Assembly: GCF_016775155.1 (NCBI RefSeq)
Contig: NZ_JAEUGD010000066.1
Span: 904,833 to 968,832, forward strand
Length of the DNA stretch: 64,000 bases
DNA from: Fulvivirga marina
Lineage (GTDB): Bacteria; Bacteroidota; Bacteroidia; Cytophagales; Cyclobacteriaceae
Reading direction: 5' to 3'
Below, piece after piece: positions 36,054 to 46,086 of this stretch (position 1 is its first letter; each line of letters begins with the position of its first letter). A model generated the notes under the pieces. It did not search any database and was not told the origin of the DNA. It saw only the letters and a program-made list of their open reading frames with translations. The translations under genes and the position numbers were made by a program.

Positions 36054-37081
36054 TAACTATCAAATGCGTTTACAGAATCATCTTCCATTAAGGTATCCCC
36101 TGAATCAGAATACTCAAAACTATCATAGTCATATGTGCTAAATGCACTTCCATACCATATATATGGGGTATCCAAGGCCAACCCTGGATCTTCTTCATAC
36201 ACCTCTTTTCTACCTTTCCCTTTAGGCTTTTGAGGTGTAGTCTGTCCTACAGGATTGATGGGCTCAAAATTCGCATAGATCTTTTGCATGGTCTCAAAAA
36301 ACACATTCACCCCCAACATTTTATCCTGACCTACAGCTTTTATCTTTATTTTAGCTTTAGCCTGATAATGCTCATTAACTTCAACCACCGAGACCGTACG
36401 ATTCCTCGATCCTTTATAGCGATACTCTGATTTTGGAAGTGACATTTTGATCAGGCACTGATGTACAAATTTGGTTTTCCTTTTATACTTGGTCTTACCA
36501 CTGCGGCTCCTCTTTTTCCAGGAGAAATCCTTGATATCATCCGCCACTACAAACTCAAGCACGGCCTGATCCTTCATCGTCACTCTGGCAACGATATATT
36601 TAGGAGAATATAGTTTAAGTTTTTTCACCCCTACTTTGCTTTTTTCCGGAGCCATTGCTTTTCTTGGTATTCTAAAATCAAGAGTGGCTGCTAGTTTCGC
36701 ATCACTACCACACTTCGCTTCAAGCACAGTAAGTATGGGCAAAAAGAACATTCTCAAATAGTTATTTACATCCTTGCGCTTCTTCTTACCTCTCAAAATC
36801 AGAAGTGTTACGCCAGTGACTGCAAAGAGAGCTATAAAGTAAAATGCGTTTTCCTTTATAACGGCAAAACTTACAAACGAGAAAAAGGCAAGCAAAAAGC
36901 TTACAATTGCCCAAACTAGCAGCCTTTTAATAATTTTATCATTCCGCTGATCAAACTTGGATACTTTGACAAGTAATGAGAGCCACTTACTTATTCTCAT
37001 AGTGGTACTTACTGTCTTTTCGTCAATAAATTGCTTCTGTACAGGCGAAAGGTGTTGATACTTATCTGAATATTTATTCAT
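36053..37081 (-). CDS. Membrane protein of unknown function in glycan operon
   Basis: The start is taken as ATG 37081 (MNKYSDKYQHLSPVQKQF). The 342-residue product has two adjacent hydrophobic helices (about 55-97) and a large basic cytosolic domain rich in Lys/Arg (KKRKDVN, WKKRSRSGKTKYKRK). An acidic, Tyr/Ser-rich C-terminus follows. I do not recognise the family. Tight packing between two GT4 genes suggests a role with them, possibly as an assembly or regulatory partner. Confidence 0.6.
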   Translation of the reverse strand: MNKYSDKYQHLSPVQKQFIDEKTVSTTMRISKWLSLLVKVSKFDQRNDKIIKRLLVWAIVSFLLAFFSFVSFAVIKENAFYFIALFAVTGVTLLILRGKKKRKDVNNYLRMFFLPILTVLEAKCGSDAKLAATLDFRIPRKAMAPEKSKVGVKKLKLYSPKYIVARVTMKDQAVLEFVVADDIKDFSWKKRSRSGKTKYKRKTKFVHQCLIKMSLPKSEYRYKGSRNRTVSVVEVNEHYQAKAKIKIKAVGQDKMLGVNVFFETMQKIYANFEPINPVGQTTPQKPKGKGRKEVYEEDPGLALDTPYIWYGSAFSTYDYDSFEYSDSGDTLMEDDSVNAFDS

Positions 37082-37098
37082 AATTACAGTTGCAGATT

Positions 37099-38256
37099 TT
37101 AGCAAACAAGATTAAAAATGTTATAGTATGTAGAAGACAATTTTCGGTTTATTCTCTCCCAAGTATATTTTTCTTTAAATTTTACAAAAGCATTTTCAGC
37201 TATTTCACTTCTCAACTCTGGGTAATCCATCAACAACCTGACACACCTGGCAAGATCTGCGGGCCTTTCCGGCCTAAAAAATTTGGCTTCAGTATCAGGT
37301 TCTAATATCTCTCGAATTACGGGCAGATCCGAAGCAATGACTGGCGTTTTACAAGCCATGCTCTCAAATACTTTCAAAGGAGAGCACCCTTGCTCCAGAT
37401 TTCTGCTACACTCAGTAAGGGGGGCTACAGTACATAATGCATAACTGATAATCTGATGAAGTTCCTCCTTGCCTAATTGGTACTTCCATATGACCCGTCG
37501 GCTTACAGCAAGCTTTTCAGCAAGCTTCTGAAATGGACGAGCAAAGCGTGGTTTGTGCGATGAGCAAATAACTAATTTTAAACCGGGTTTATCTCCAAGA
37601 TACTTCATAGCCTTCAAGAGTGTATCCACTCCTTGCCAAGGCTGTAATGCACCAAAATAAACAATGTACTGCTCAGGCAGACCTTTTGGCTTAGCATTTA
37701 TCACTGGGATATCCGCTCCATTTGGGATCACATGTATTTTCTCCTCCCATACACTCCGGGAGACCAGGTGCCTTTTGATGGTTTCTGAAGGGCAAATGAT
37801 CAACTGGCTTTTCTCCAGACATTCATCTTCCAGCTTACGAATTTTGTTCAAGGTGCCTTGTCCCATATAGGGGTACCTGCTTACTAATTCAATAGAAGGC
37901 AAACCATTAACCTCAAATATACTTGTGATATGCTGCCTTGCCAGTATAGGAAGACCACTCCAAATATCTCTGAAATGTCCTATCTGCAAGTTATGCTGCT
38001 GAGTCAAAATACCGTCAACCCATGCTGAAAATGCCAGTGCCCTTTTGAGATAATTGCTTTCTTCAATGGGCGACTCCAGATGATGGACCGTCTCAGGTAA
38101 TTCTTTTGACATATGTCTACCCAAACTTAGCAACAAGGCAGAAGGAAATTTCTGCGAAAGCACTTCAGTAACCTTGTCAATGTGGATTGCAGAACCTTTA
38201 TAAGATGGATAGGGATCAAAAGTAGCAAAAACTGACCTGTATTGGGTATTCGACAA
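37099..38256 (-). CDS. Glycosyltransferase family 4 protein
   Basis: This 385-residue GT-B enzyme has the N-terminal start FATFDPYPSYKGSAIHIDKV. The donor domain has IVYFGALQPWQGVDTLLKAM and the signature SPLKVFESMACKTPVIASDLP with the two conserved Glu-region positions. It is the first gene of the minus-strand operon 38256 to 33513 (two GT4 enzymes, membrane protein, lipoprotein, GT-B enzyme). The operon's 254-bp upstream region is AT-rich and shared with the divergent dienoyl-CoA isomerase gene. Confidence 0.85.
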   Translation of the reverse strand: MSNTQYRSVFATFDPYPSYKGSAIHIDKVTEVLSQKFPSALLLSLGRHMSKELPETVHHLESPIEESNYLKRALAFSAWVDGILTQQHNLQIGHFRDIWSGLPILARQHITSIFEVNGLPSIELVSRYPYMGQGTLNKIRKLEDECLEKSQLIICPSETIKRHLVSRSVWEEKIHVIPNGADIPVINAKPKGLPEQYIVYFGALQPWQGVDTLLKAMKYLGDKPGLKLVICSSHKPRFARPFQKLAEKLAVSRRVIWKYQLGKEELHQIISYALCTVAPLTECSRNLEQGCSPLKVFESMACKTPVIASDLPVIREILEPDTEAKFFRPERPADLARCVRLLMDYPELRSEIAENAFVKFKEKYTWERINRKLSSTYYNIFNLVC

Positions 38257-38510
38257 AATTCAAAACCTTTAAAAAATGTAATTATACAGATTTATTAAAA
38301 TAAAATAAAAAGAAACTACTTCCAAGTATAGAACTATACAATCTTTTCTCAATCATTTCTCACAATAAGAAACGTCTTATCAGCTTTATGCGGAAACAAC
38401 TAACATTTTAATATTAATGATTTCACTATGAGGATTAAAACAAAAAGACTACGATTTATATCTACAATTGGCTATTTTCCCGCTGATCCATAACCTTAAC
38501 TGCCTAACTA

Positions 38511-39323
38511 ATGAATTATAATCACTTTAAAGTTGAGATAGAAAACAATATTGCCCATGTAGCTTTCAATAGACCTGAAAAGGCCAATGCTTTACACATG
38601 GAAGCATGGATTGAAATGAAGGCAATTTTTGATAAGCTGAGTAAATCAGATAGCACCAGGGTAATCATACTCAGTGGTGAAGGCAAACATTTTTGTGCGG
38701 GCATAGACCTTGAGCTACTAATGTCAGTGGGGGCGCTCAAAGATGTCTCCTGCTCAGGAAAACGTAGTGAAAAAGTCCGTGAGTTGATACTTACACTTCA
38801 AGATACCGTTTCAGCTATTGAAAAATGCTCCAAACCAGTGCTTGCAGCGGTCCATAGTGGATGTATAGGGGGTGGCGTGGATATAATTTCAGCCTGCGAT
38901 ATGCGCTATTGCACCGAAGATGCTTATTTCACTATAAAGGAAATTGATCTGGGTATGGTTGCAGACTTGGGAACGTTACAAAGGCTACCAAAGATAATAT
39001 CTCCAGGAATGGCCGCAGAACTGGCTTACACCGGAAGAAAAATGACCGGACAAGAAGCTTTAAGTATTGGATTGGTTAATCATCGTTATCCCTCCAAGGA
39101 AAGTATGATTGAAGGGGTAAGACAAATAGCACAAGCCATTGCCGCTAAATCACCACTATCCATCCGAGGCACTAAAGAGGTACTTCGTTATACGAGAGAC
39201 CATTCAGTTGATGATGCATTAAACTATATGAGTACATGGAATGCTGCCATGCTGCTATCAGAAGACCTTTTTGAAGCCTTCAAAGCTTCTATGGAAAAGC
39301 GCGAACCTAAATTTGAGGATTAA
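38511..39323 (+). CDS. Delta(3,5)-delta(2,4)-dienoyl-CoA isomerase (crotonase family)
   Basis: This 270-residue protein has the crotonase oxyanion-hole motif GKHFCAGIDLELL and the second loop HSGCIGGGVDIISACDMRYC. It is followed by FTIKEIDLGMVADLGTLQRLPK, which matches the ECH1-type dienoyl-CoA isomerases with their catalytic Asp/Glu/Asp set (ACD, KEID, VAD). It shifts double bonds during beta-oxidation of odd-position unsaturated fatty acids. It stands alone, divergent from the glycan operon, with no other beta-oxidation gene nearby. Confidence 0.82.
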   Translation: MNYNHFKVEIENNIAHVAFNRPEKANALHMEAWIEMKAIFDKLSKSDSTRVIILSGEGKHFCAGIDLELLMSVGALKDVSCSGKRSEKVRELILTLQDTVSAIEKCSKPVLAAVHSGCIGGGVDIISACDMRYCTEDAYFTIKEIDLGMVADLGTLQRLPKIISPGMAAELAYTGRKMTGQEALSIGLVNHRYPSKESMIEGVRQIAQAIAAKSPLSIRGTKEVLRYTRDHSVDDALNYMSTWNAAMLLSEDLFEAFKASMEKREPKFED

Positions 39324-39570
39324 GAGTTCAACCATTCAGAAGCTTCGGAAGCGGAAGATTTGGCGGAACAGTTGTATTCAAGAATCACTAATCAGCTGTC
39401 TATCAACTACATGGGTCGCATCAAAAGTACTACAATAACTATGAGACTTTTTGATACGGCCTTTTTGTTTTACTCTCCTCCCGAAGACCGCTCATCTCTC
39501 CGATCATGCGCTTATCAGTTCCTTATTTGAATTATGAATAAAACATATACTTTGTTACTTCAAAACAGGT

Positions 39571-39960
39571 ATGATCATGGTTCAAATAAAAAGACCTCTT
39601 TCCAGCATTATACTTTTGACAATATTCATTGGCCTTTTAGTATATCAGGCGTTTGACAGGTCAGGTGGAATATATTACTTCTACTTCGGGTTCATAGCAT
39701 TGCTCGCCATCAATTTGATCAACTTTCTCATTAACAGAAACTACATAGAAGCAAGAGAAAACACCGTAACAATCCACCGTGACCTATTCATTAAAACCAA
39801 ACTAAAACTCAGCAATATTAAACGGATAACTCTTAGTTACACCCCATTTGGCAGATCTTATATCATGCTGACCAATGGCGACAAAATCAGGTTCTCTGCC
39901 TCCAACATCGATAATAGTGAAATCGAAAAGCTAAAAATGATCACACCTCATATCAATTAA
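39571..39960 (+). CDS. Small membrane protein with PH-like tail
   Basis: This 129-residue protein has two N-terminal helices (about 10-27 and 35-53), then a soluble domain (YIEARENTVTIHRDLF, then KLKLSNIKRITLS and GDKIRFSAS) that resembles bacterial PH-type domains. ATG at 39571 or 39577 may be used. No operon partner is obvious. Function unknown. Confidence 0.55.
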   Translation: MIMVQIKRPLSSIILLTIFIGLLVYQAFDRSGGIYYFYFGFIALLAINLINFLINRNYIEARENTVTIHRDLFIKTKLKLSNIKRITLSYTPFGRSYIMLTNGDKIRFSASNIDNSEIEKLKMITPHIN

Positions 39961-40061
39961 AAGTCTATTACTTTTAAAAAGGAGATACATATCAAGCAAT
40001 AAGTTTGACAAAACCATAAATTTACCAGCTCATAACATTCCTATAAAAGCTCCACAAATCT

Positions 40062-40661
40062 ATGGTCGATACACAAAGGCATCTTAACCTCTTCAGACAA
40101 TCGCTGGATGATTTCTCTCCTATCACGAATGAGTCGTTTCACCGTTTATGCAGCATAGTCAAATTCAGGAAAGTCAATAAAGGAGAAGATCTGATACGTA
40201 TAGGGCAAACTGCAAAAAAGTTATACTTTGTTTGTAAAGGTTTACTAATATCACTTTATACAACCAATGACGGTGACACACACATCAAGAACTTTTTTCT
40301 GGAAGGAACACTGGCGGCCTCCACAGCTTCTATGCTGCAGGTTTCACCTTCTGATTTCAGTATCCAGTGCGTGGAAAACGGTGTTATCCTTGAAATGGAG
40401 TTTAAAAAATACAGAGACCTGATTTTTAAATATGACGACCTAAAGAATTTTTATATCGGTTACCTTGAGAAGAAGTGGATTATAGAGAATGAAAAACGAC
40501 AAATTGCTTTTGCCACTGAAACCGCCACTGAAAGATATTTAACATTTCTTGAGCAATACCCTGACCTCGAAAACAGGGTTCCTCAACTGCAAATTGCTTC
40601 TTACCTGGGGGTTACCCCCACTCAACTTAGTCGGGTCAGAAAAAATTTGAATAAATCTTAA
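40062..40661 (+). CDS. Crp/Fnr-family regulator
   Basis: This 199-residue protein has a cyclic-nucleotide-binding-like beta barrel (about 25-115, FRKVNKGEDLIRIGQTAKKLYFVCKGLL). A dimer helix and a short C-terminal winged helix follow (LQIASYLGVTPTQLSRVRKNL). There is no FeS Cys cluster, and the phosphate-binding cassette is not canonical, so the effector is unknown. It stands at the head of a same-strand run with a DMT transporter, a GNAT enzyme and a nitroreductase-like gene, which it may regulate. Confidence 0.82.
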   Translation: MVDTQRHLNLFRQSLDDFSPITNESFHRLCSIVKFRKVNKGEDLIRIGQTAKKLYFVCKGLLISLYTTNDGDTHIKNFFLEGTLAASTASMLQVSPSDFSIQCVENGVILEMEFKKYRDLIFKYDDLKNFYIGYLEKKWIIENEKRQIAFATETATERYLTFLEQYPDLENRVPQLQIASYLGVTPTQLSRVRKNLNKS

Positions 40662-40713
40662 TGTATCAACATATGTAAATGCTTTCCTCTCTCACCTCAG
40701 CTACCTTCGCTTC

Positions 40714-41163
40714 ATGAATCAGATAACATTAAGCGTTTTAGCATTTACAGGAGGTATATTCCTTGCTATGCAGGGCGGGCTTAACGCTCAACTGGGAGTA
40801 CTTTTGAAAAACCCGCTACTCGCATCGTTGATAGCATTTTTCAATAGTACAATGTTTGCTTTCCTCATCATAGTTTTCAGTGTGAGAAGTATTCCGTCAG
40901 CCCAGCAGTTAAAGGAAGTGCCATGGTACCTATGGTCAGCCGGAGGGCTTTTCAGCGTAATAGGTATCAGTCTCTATTATTATACTATACCCAAGCTAGG
41001 TGTCTCCACCATGATATCCCTGGGCCTATGCGGACAGATCATGTTTTCGGTTATTGCCGGACATTTTGGCTGGTTTAACCTTCCTGTCGAACCTGCTACC
41101 TACAAAAGGCTGCTAGGAGTAACGGCCATGATCATTGGTATATTTTTAATTAACAAAAAATGA
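40714..41163 (+). CDS. DMT-superfamily (DUF606/YdcZ) transporter
   Basis: This 149-residue protein has five hydrophobic helices and the YdcZ-type opening FTGGIFLAMQGGLNAQLG, with NSTMFAFLI, LYYYTIPKLGVSTMISLGLCGQIM and a terminal GIFLINKK. The family are small drug/metabolite-type exporters. It overlaps the next gene by 4 bp (ATGA), so the pair is co-translated. Confidence 0.8.
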   Translation: MNQITLSVLAFTGGIFLAMQGGLNAQLGVLLKNPLLASLIAFFNSTMFAFLIIVFSVRSIPSAQQLKEVPWYLWSAGGLFSVIGISLYYYTIPKLGVSTMISLGLCGQIMFSVIAGHFGWFNLPVEPATYKRLLGVTAMIIGIFLINKK

Positions 41164-41900
41164 AAAAAGAAGAACTTATCAACCAAAACATCGAAAACCT
41201 GATTTCGCTATGGCAAACAGTGAGTGAAAAGACCAATTTCCAGAAATCAGAAGAGGGTTTCGAATATAGCATGATACCCTACTCTGAATGGCCTAACCGG
41301 TTGTGGTTCCATCAGGCTCCCGATGAAAAAACCGTTGCTAAAGCCAAAGAGATTTTGCTTTCATCTTCCAAAAATATAACCATTCCTTACTGGGACATAT
41401 ACGCAAACGAAGCACACCAGCTCTTAGAGTGCAATGGCTTTGAAGTTAGGTTTGAACAAATCGGTATGTCGTTGAAGCTTACCCAAAGTTACGATGCACC
41501 GCAAAACCTTGAGCTCAAAAAGGTAAGGAACGGAAAGGAAGCCCAGCTTTGGGAGAAGCTATTTCAACAAGCCTTTGGTTATCAAATCAGTCATAAACTC
41601 CTACAACAGGACTATGAAAGCACGGACTTCATTATCGCCTACCACAATGAATCTCCAGTGGGAACGGCGGTACTTCATCACCCTTCAGGCGATATCATAG
41701 GTATTCATGCCATGGGTATTATTCCTGAAGCACGAAGACAGGGGTATGCAGAACAGTTGATGAAAATAATCCTCAATCACTCCATAGAGCATGGCTTTAA
41801 GTTTGCCACACTCCAGGCATCTGCCATGGGCAAAGGCATATATATAAGACTGGGGTTTGAAGAGCAATTTTTAATGAAGAATTACACCTTGAATAAATAG
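41160..41900 (+). CDS. GNAT-family N-acetyltransferase
   Basis: This 246-residue protein has the GNAT core in its C-terminal half. The acetyl-CoA loop IIPEARRQGYAEQLMKIIL (R/QxxGxA-type) is followed by the YIRLGFEEQFLMKNY strand. The N-terminal 110 residues are a family-specific extension. It overlaps the DMT transporter start-to-stop, so the two may act on the same compound, for example modification and export. Substrate unknown. Confidence 0.82.
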   Translation: MKKEELINQNIENLISLWQTVSEKTNFQKSEEGFEYSMIPYSEWPNRLWFHQAPDEKTVAKAKEILLSSSKNITIPYWDIYANEAHQLLECNGFEVRFEQIGMSLKLTQSYDAPQNLELKKVRNGKEAQLWEKLFQQAFGYQISHKLLQQDYESTDFIIAYHNESPVGTAVLHHPSGDIIGIHAMGIIPEARRQGYAEQLMKIILNHSIEHGFKFATLQASAMGKGIYIRLGFEEQFLMKNYTLNK

Positions 41901-41929
41901 TTTATCTACACCATTAAATTCAGAAATTC

Positions 41930-42559
41930 ATGCAATTAATTAAAGATTTGGAATGGCGATATGCCACTAAAAAGTTTGACTCCTCCAAAAAGGTTAGTGA
42001 CGCTGACCTGGAGACAATAAAACGAGCAGTTCAGCTTTCAGCATCATCATATGGACTGCAACTCTACAAAGTCCTAATCATAGAAGATATGACTCTGAGA
42101 GAAAAACTGAAACCTGCCTCCTGGGGGCAAAGTCAGATCACAGAGGCCTCACACCTCTTTGTATTTTGCAGCTATACCTATGTTCATGATAATCATATAA
42201 ATGATTACATGAAATTGCATGCACTCAGTAGAAAGGTTAGCCTGGACACCGTTCAAGGTTATGGTAACTTCATTAAAGAAAAAATCGCTGAAAAATCGGA
42301 AACAGAACGGCAAGAATGGATGGTCAGACAAACCTACCTTGCCCTTGGCAACCTCCTCTCTGCATGCGCAGCATTGAAAATTGATACATGCCCCATGGAA
42401 GGTTTTGAAGCCGACAAATACAATGAAATTCTAGGGTTGACAGAGGAAGGGTTACACGTATCGGTAATAGCACCTATTGGCTATCGGGCTGCTGATGACA
42501 AAGCACAGTTAATTAGCAAAACAAGAAAGCCTTTTCAGACCCTTTTCGAAACCAGATAA
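41930..42559 (+). CDS. NAD(P)H-dependent nitroreductase-family oxidoreductase
   Basis: This 209-residue protein opens with the nitroreductase pattern LEWRYATKKFDSSKKVSDADL, then VQLSASSYGLQLYKVLII. FMN-site segments ASHLFVFCSYTYVH, ALGNLLSACAALKIDTCPMEGFE and the C-terminal IGYRAADDKAQ match NfsB/YfkO-like enzymes. It would reduce quinones or nitro compounds with FMN. It lies 29 bp after the GNAT gene in the same run. Confidence 0.85.
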   Translation: MQLIKDLEWRYATKKFDSSKKVSDADLETIKRAVQLSASSYGLQLYKVLIIEDMTLREKLKPASWGQSQITEASHLFVFCSYTYVHDNHINDYMKLHALSRKVSLDTVQGYGNFIKEKIAEKSETERQEWMVRQTYLALGNLLSACAALKIDTCPMEGFEADKYNEILGLTEEGLHVSVIAPIGYRAADDKAQLISKTRKPFQTLFETR

Positions 42560-43004
42560 GAATTAGTGGCATAAACATCCGAATCCGAAATTAGATGTTT
42601 AAATCAACCCAGCATAATTTTGAACTTTAGCAAACTTTGAAAGTTTGCTAAAGCTCAAAATTGATAAGCCTCATTAATTAACCTCCGCCGTAGGTTTAAA
42701 ATAGCCAAATGAGTGTATGGAATGATTATTCCGAATATGAACAACATGCACTCTACCTCTGTTTGCTTCTACAAATAAGTTTTTACTCTCTCTGATTCTT
42801 GAAAATCACTCCTGATTGATCAGGCAAAACTCCAGGTTCAGTACTGAAATACAGTGGAAAGCCCTCACCGCACAGTGTACCAACAGGATATTAATGCAAA
42901 AGCACTTGCATTGTTCTCATTTATCATAGTTTTGGGTTATACTATACGCAATGTTCTTATAACTAGTGAACCAAACTAGGTCAGCTAAAACCTTTATACC
43001 TCAG
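42560..43004. other. Intergenic stretch with a long palindrome
   Basis: No gene is visible in these 445 bp. The first 100 bp hold the 47-bp palindrome at 42616-42662. The remainder is AT-rich and contains a frame open to the TPR gene from a GTG at 42966, which precedes the better ATG at 43005. Confidence 0.6.
42616..42662. repeat. 47-bp near-perfect palindrome
   Basis: The left arm (42616-42638, AATTTTGAACTTTAGCAAAC...) and the right arm (42640-42662) pair over 23 positions with a single mismatch around one base. It follows the nitroreductase gene by 57 bp. There is no clear T tract after it, so it may be a structural terminator, an attenuating hairpin or a mobile-element footprint. Confidence 0.8.
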
Positions 43005-43934
43005 ATGAAACATTTTTTTAAAATCATAATATTCGTTTGTTTATTGCTTCCCCTCAAGCTTAAATCTCAGTCGGATCTTAAAACTTACCAATACCTGATA
43101 GAGAACAGCATAACTGCGCTACAAGAAAGTCGCAACTCTGAAGCTGAGCAACAACTTGACAGCCTTATCAATATTTACCAGACTGATGAGCAGCTATTTG
43201 CCAAAAGGCTTTATCTGGGAGATGGGTTATCAGAAAAGCAAATGAATGCCTTTGTTACCAAGTCAATCTTATATACACAAGCCTGTTTTTTCAAAGGCCT
43301 GATATTACTTAAAAGTGACCGCCCCTACGAAGCACTTATTAATTTTAAAATTAGCGTTGAATCCGACAGCTCATTTTCAGATGGTTTTCTGGGTATTGCT
43401 GACAGCTATATGGCTATTTACCAATACCCCAAAGCTTTGGAAATTTATACATATGTTTTATCCATAGAACCTAGTAATACCTACGCCCTGCTAAAAAGTG
43501 CCAGTGCACTTGGTTTCTTAAAAATGTACGATCAGGCTGTTAAAAAACTGGATCAAGCCATTAAACTTGACAGCACCTGTACCCTTTGCTACCAAAACAA
43601 GGGGTATTATCTTCTTTTAAATAAAGAATACGATAATGCTTTGATTCATTTGGATATGACTCTTAAAGCTGAACCCAACGATCCTTATGCTCTAAACAAT
43701 AAAGGCTTTGTACTACACAAACTAAATGAAAGTAAAGAAGGGCTTAAACTGATAGATGCCTCTTTGAAAACATTTCCGGATAATCACCATGCCTACCTAA
43801 ACAAAGCACTAATATATTTAGATAAAAAGAAACAAAAAGAGGCCTGTGGTTTCTTTAGCAAGGCTATTTCCCTTGGGTTAGAGCCTCAATACAATGACCG
43901 CACCAAGCCTCTGGTCACAGAATGCCCGCAATGA
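43005..43934 (+). CDS. Exported tetratricopeptide-repeat protein
   Basis: The start is ATG 43005, which gives a clear signal peptide (MKHFFKIIIFVCLLLPLKLKSQS). The 309-residue product contains about five TPR units (SFSDGFLGIADSYMAIYQYP, PSNTYALLKSASALGFLKMY, PNDPYALNNKGFVLHKLNES and others). It should be periplasmic or surface-located and act as a protein-protein scaffold. No enzymatic domain is seen and the partner is unknown. Confidence 0.75.
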   Translation: MKHFFKIIIFVCLLLPLKLKSQSDLKTYQYLIENSITALQESRNSEAEQQLDSLINIYQTDEQLFAKRLYLGDGLSEKQMNAFVTKSILYTQACFFKGLILLKSDRPYEALINFKISVESDSSFSDGFLGIADSYMAIYQYPKALEIYTYVLSIEPSNTYALLKSASALGFLKMYDQAVKKLDQAIKLDSTCTLCYQNKGYYLLLNKEYDNALIHLDMTLKAEPNDPYALNNKGFVLHKLNESKEGLKLIDASLKTFPDNHHAYLNKALIYLDKKKQKEACGFFSKAISLGLEPQYNDRTKPLVTECPQ

Positions 43935-44029
43935 TCAATGCGGGTTAAGAGAGACAGACAATTTTAACTAGAACTCCAAAAATGAAATCGCCTATGTGAC
44001 TAAAAGGAACGATAACTGATTATGGTGAT

Positions 44030-44446
44030 ATGGCTCTCAAAACTTTTCGAATCAAGCATAAGAAGAATACCCTTCGCACCAGTTATCAAACAATCCTTTT
44101 AGGTGTGTTTGCCTTTACAGCTACGCTATTGGGGTTTCTATTGTTCTTCACCAATACCCAGCAACAGAGTCAGGTATATTTATCTTATTGCGGAGATTTT
44201 GGCTTTTACAGAAAATCATTGACTCTAATGAAAGCCAACACTTTTGTATTAAATTATCACGGGTGTAGTCAATCCTATGGGCATGCCCATGGCAAATGGT
44301 CACTAAAAGATAACATCTTAACCCTAAATCATACCACACCTCCCCAATCCCAGCACCAATATCAAATACATAACAATGACCTCATACCTTTGACTGTGAA
44401 AAATGACAAATTCACCCTCTGCAAAGTTCATATGGGTCCTTTTTGA
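44030..44446 (+). CDS. Hypothetical single-pass membrane protein
   Basis: This 138-residue protein has one transmembrane helix (about 20-43, TILLGVFAFTATLLGFLLFF) after a basic N-terminus and a soluble C-terminal domain. That domain contains SLTLMKANTFVLNYHGC and HAHGKWSLKDNILTLNH, a pattern seen in small lipocalin-like copper or protein-interaction domains, though the match is too weak to name. It lies alone between the TPR gene and the urease locus. Confidence 0.5.
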   Translation: MALKTFRIKHKKNTLRTSYQTILLGVFAFTATLLGFLLFFTNTQQQSQVYLSYCGDFGFYRKSLTLMKANTFVLNYHGCSQSYGHAHGKWSLKDNILTLNHTTPPQSQHQYQIHNNDLIPLTVKNDKFTLCKVHMGPF

Positions 44447-44692
44447 GGGAGATTATAGAATTGCTCCATATATTATCCTTCTCTCCCTTTTACATTACTT
44501 GAATTACCTACACACTGATTCCTAAGTGGACGCATTGAATTCTTTAGAGTCACCCTTAACAATACAACAAAAATAAAAATAGGGTTATTTTTTAACCGCC
44601 AGACTCAACAATAGATACAAAATTTACGATATTAGGGAATATTTTAACCAAAAAACTAAATAAACAACAACAAAACAAGCAAAACAGGCTTC

Positions 44693-45310
44693 ATGAACAC
44701 CCTACTACCCGTATTATTTGCCTCTATAATTGGAATAGCCCATGCTTTTGATGCTGATCACCTGATAGCTGTCAGTAATATTGTATCCAAACGTGATAGC
44801 ATCGTATTGGCCATGAAAGACGGAATCTATTGGGGACTGGGTCACACTACTACTATCGTCATTGTTGGATCATTCATCATTTTAAGCCGTGCTACTTTTC
44901 TTGACAGTGGAATTTTCGAAGCCATCGTAGGGGCTACACTTATTATAATGGGCATTACCCGGTTAACCAATAAAAACAGCTATTCTCGTGCAATAGCCTC
45001 ATTCAGGTATAAACATGGTTTTGCTTACACTGTTGGCCTAATCCATGGCCTTGCCGGCAGTGGAGCACTTGTTTTACTGGTAATGAGTGAAATAAAAAAT
45101 GCATATCTCAGCATTGCCTATTTAATCATTTTTGGAATTGGCTCTATGCTAGGGATGCTGATCGCGGCGAGCTTGTTCAGTATTCCTTTTACACTTAGAA
45201 TGAAAATAAACACTGTAATTAAATCAATAGCCATTGTAACCTCATCAATTATCTGCATCTCCTATGGTGGCTATATGATCTACGAAAACCTTATTCAACT
45301 GAAATCATAA
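44693..45310 (+). CDS. ureH: Nickel permease / UreH-type NicO-family transporter
   Basis: This 205-residue protein has about six membrane helices. The first carries HAFDADHL, the HX4DH nickel-binding signature of NiCoT/UreH transporters, and [12 protein letters not shown] follows. A second conserved His-Gly motif is [15 protein letters not shown]. It lies 4 bp before the urease gene, so nickel uptake for urease is the expected role. Confidence 0.85.
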   Translation: MNTLLPVLFASIIGIAHAFDADHLIAVSNIVSKRDSIVLAMKDGIYWGLGHTTTIVIVGSFIILSRATFLDSGIFEAIVGATLIIMGITRLTNKNSYSRAIASFRYKHGFAYTVGLIHGLAGSGALVLLVMSEIKNAYLSIAYLIIFGIGSMLGMLIAASLFSIPFTLRMKINTVIKSIAIVTSSIICISYGGYMIYENLIQLKS

Positions 45311-45314
45311 CTCT

Positions 45315-46076
45315 ATGCATCTTTCTCCAAAAGATATTGACAAACTGGTACTTCATAATGCCGGATTTCTGGCCCAAAAGCGATATTCAAGAGGGCTAAG
45401 ACTCAACTACCCCGAAGCTGTAGCGCTTATTGCAGCCCAATTGCTCGAATTTATCCGAGACGGAGAAAGTGTGGCAGAGTTGATGAATAAAGGGAAGAAA
45501 GTTCTGGGGTTGGCAGACGTAATGGACGGTGTGGCTGATATGATACATGAAGTACAAGTAGAAGGTACATTTCCCGATGGCACAAAACTCGTAACAGTAC
45601 ATCATCCTATCTGCCGTGAGTCCGGAGATCCGGCTTTAGCACTTTACAGTTCGGGCTTAACCAAACAAGAACAAAACCAGCACACCAACTATGCCTACTC
45701 GGGTAAACCGGGTGAATACACTTTAAGTCCCAGCGATATAACACTAAATGCCGGCAGGGAAACTACCGAAATCAACGTAACCAACGATGGTGACAGACCT
45801 GTTCAGGTGGGGTCTCATTACCCCTTTTTCGAAACCAATGCTATGCTCAGGTTTGACAGAGCAAAAGCCTTTGGCTACAGACTCAATATTCCGGCAGGTA
45901 CAGCGGTCAGGTTTGAGCCTGGAGAAACAAAGAAGGTCTCTCTGGTAGCTATAGATGGACAAAAGATCATTTACGGAGGCAACAATCTCACCAATGGAGG
46001 AATCGACCATGGAAACATGAAAAAAGCCATTAACAAGGCTAAAGAGGAAGGCTTTCAATTCACAACTGAACAATAA
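45315..46076 (+). CDS. ureAB: Fused urease gamma/beta subunit
   Basis: This 253-residue protein has the gamma subunit at about 1-100 ([62 protein letters not shown]). A linker follows, then the beta subunit at about 132-245 ([52 protein letters not shown]). The fusion resembles Helicobacter UreA rather than the separate UreA and UreB of most bacteria. It forms the cytoplasmic urease with UreC, encoded 10 bp downstream. Confidence 0.95.
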   Translation: MHLSPKDIDKLVLHNAGFLAQKRYSRGLRLNYPEAVALIAAQLLEFIRDGESVAELMNKGKKVLGLADVMDGVADMIHEVQVEGTFPDGTKLVTVHHPICRESGDPALALYSSGLTKQEQNQHTNYAYSGKPGEYTLSPSDITLNAGRETTEINVTNDGDRPVQVGSHYPFFETNAMLRFDRAKAFGYRLNIPAGTAVRFEPGETKKVSLVAIDGQKIIYGGNNLTNGGIDHGNMKKAINKAKEEGFQFTTEQ

Positions 46077-46086
46077 CAATTACACC

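Noticed and set aside
44447-44692. Nickel/cobalt riboswitch before the Ni permease
   Set aside because: The leader is AT-rich with no conserved paired elements that I could identify.
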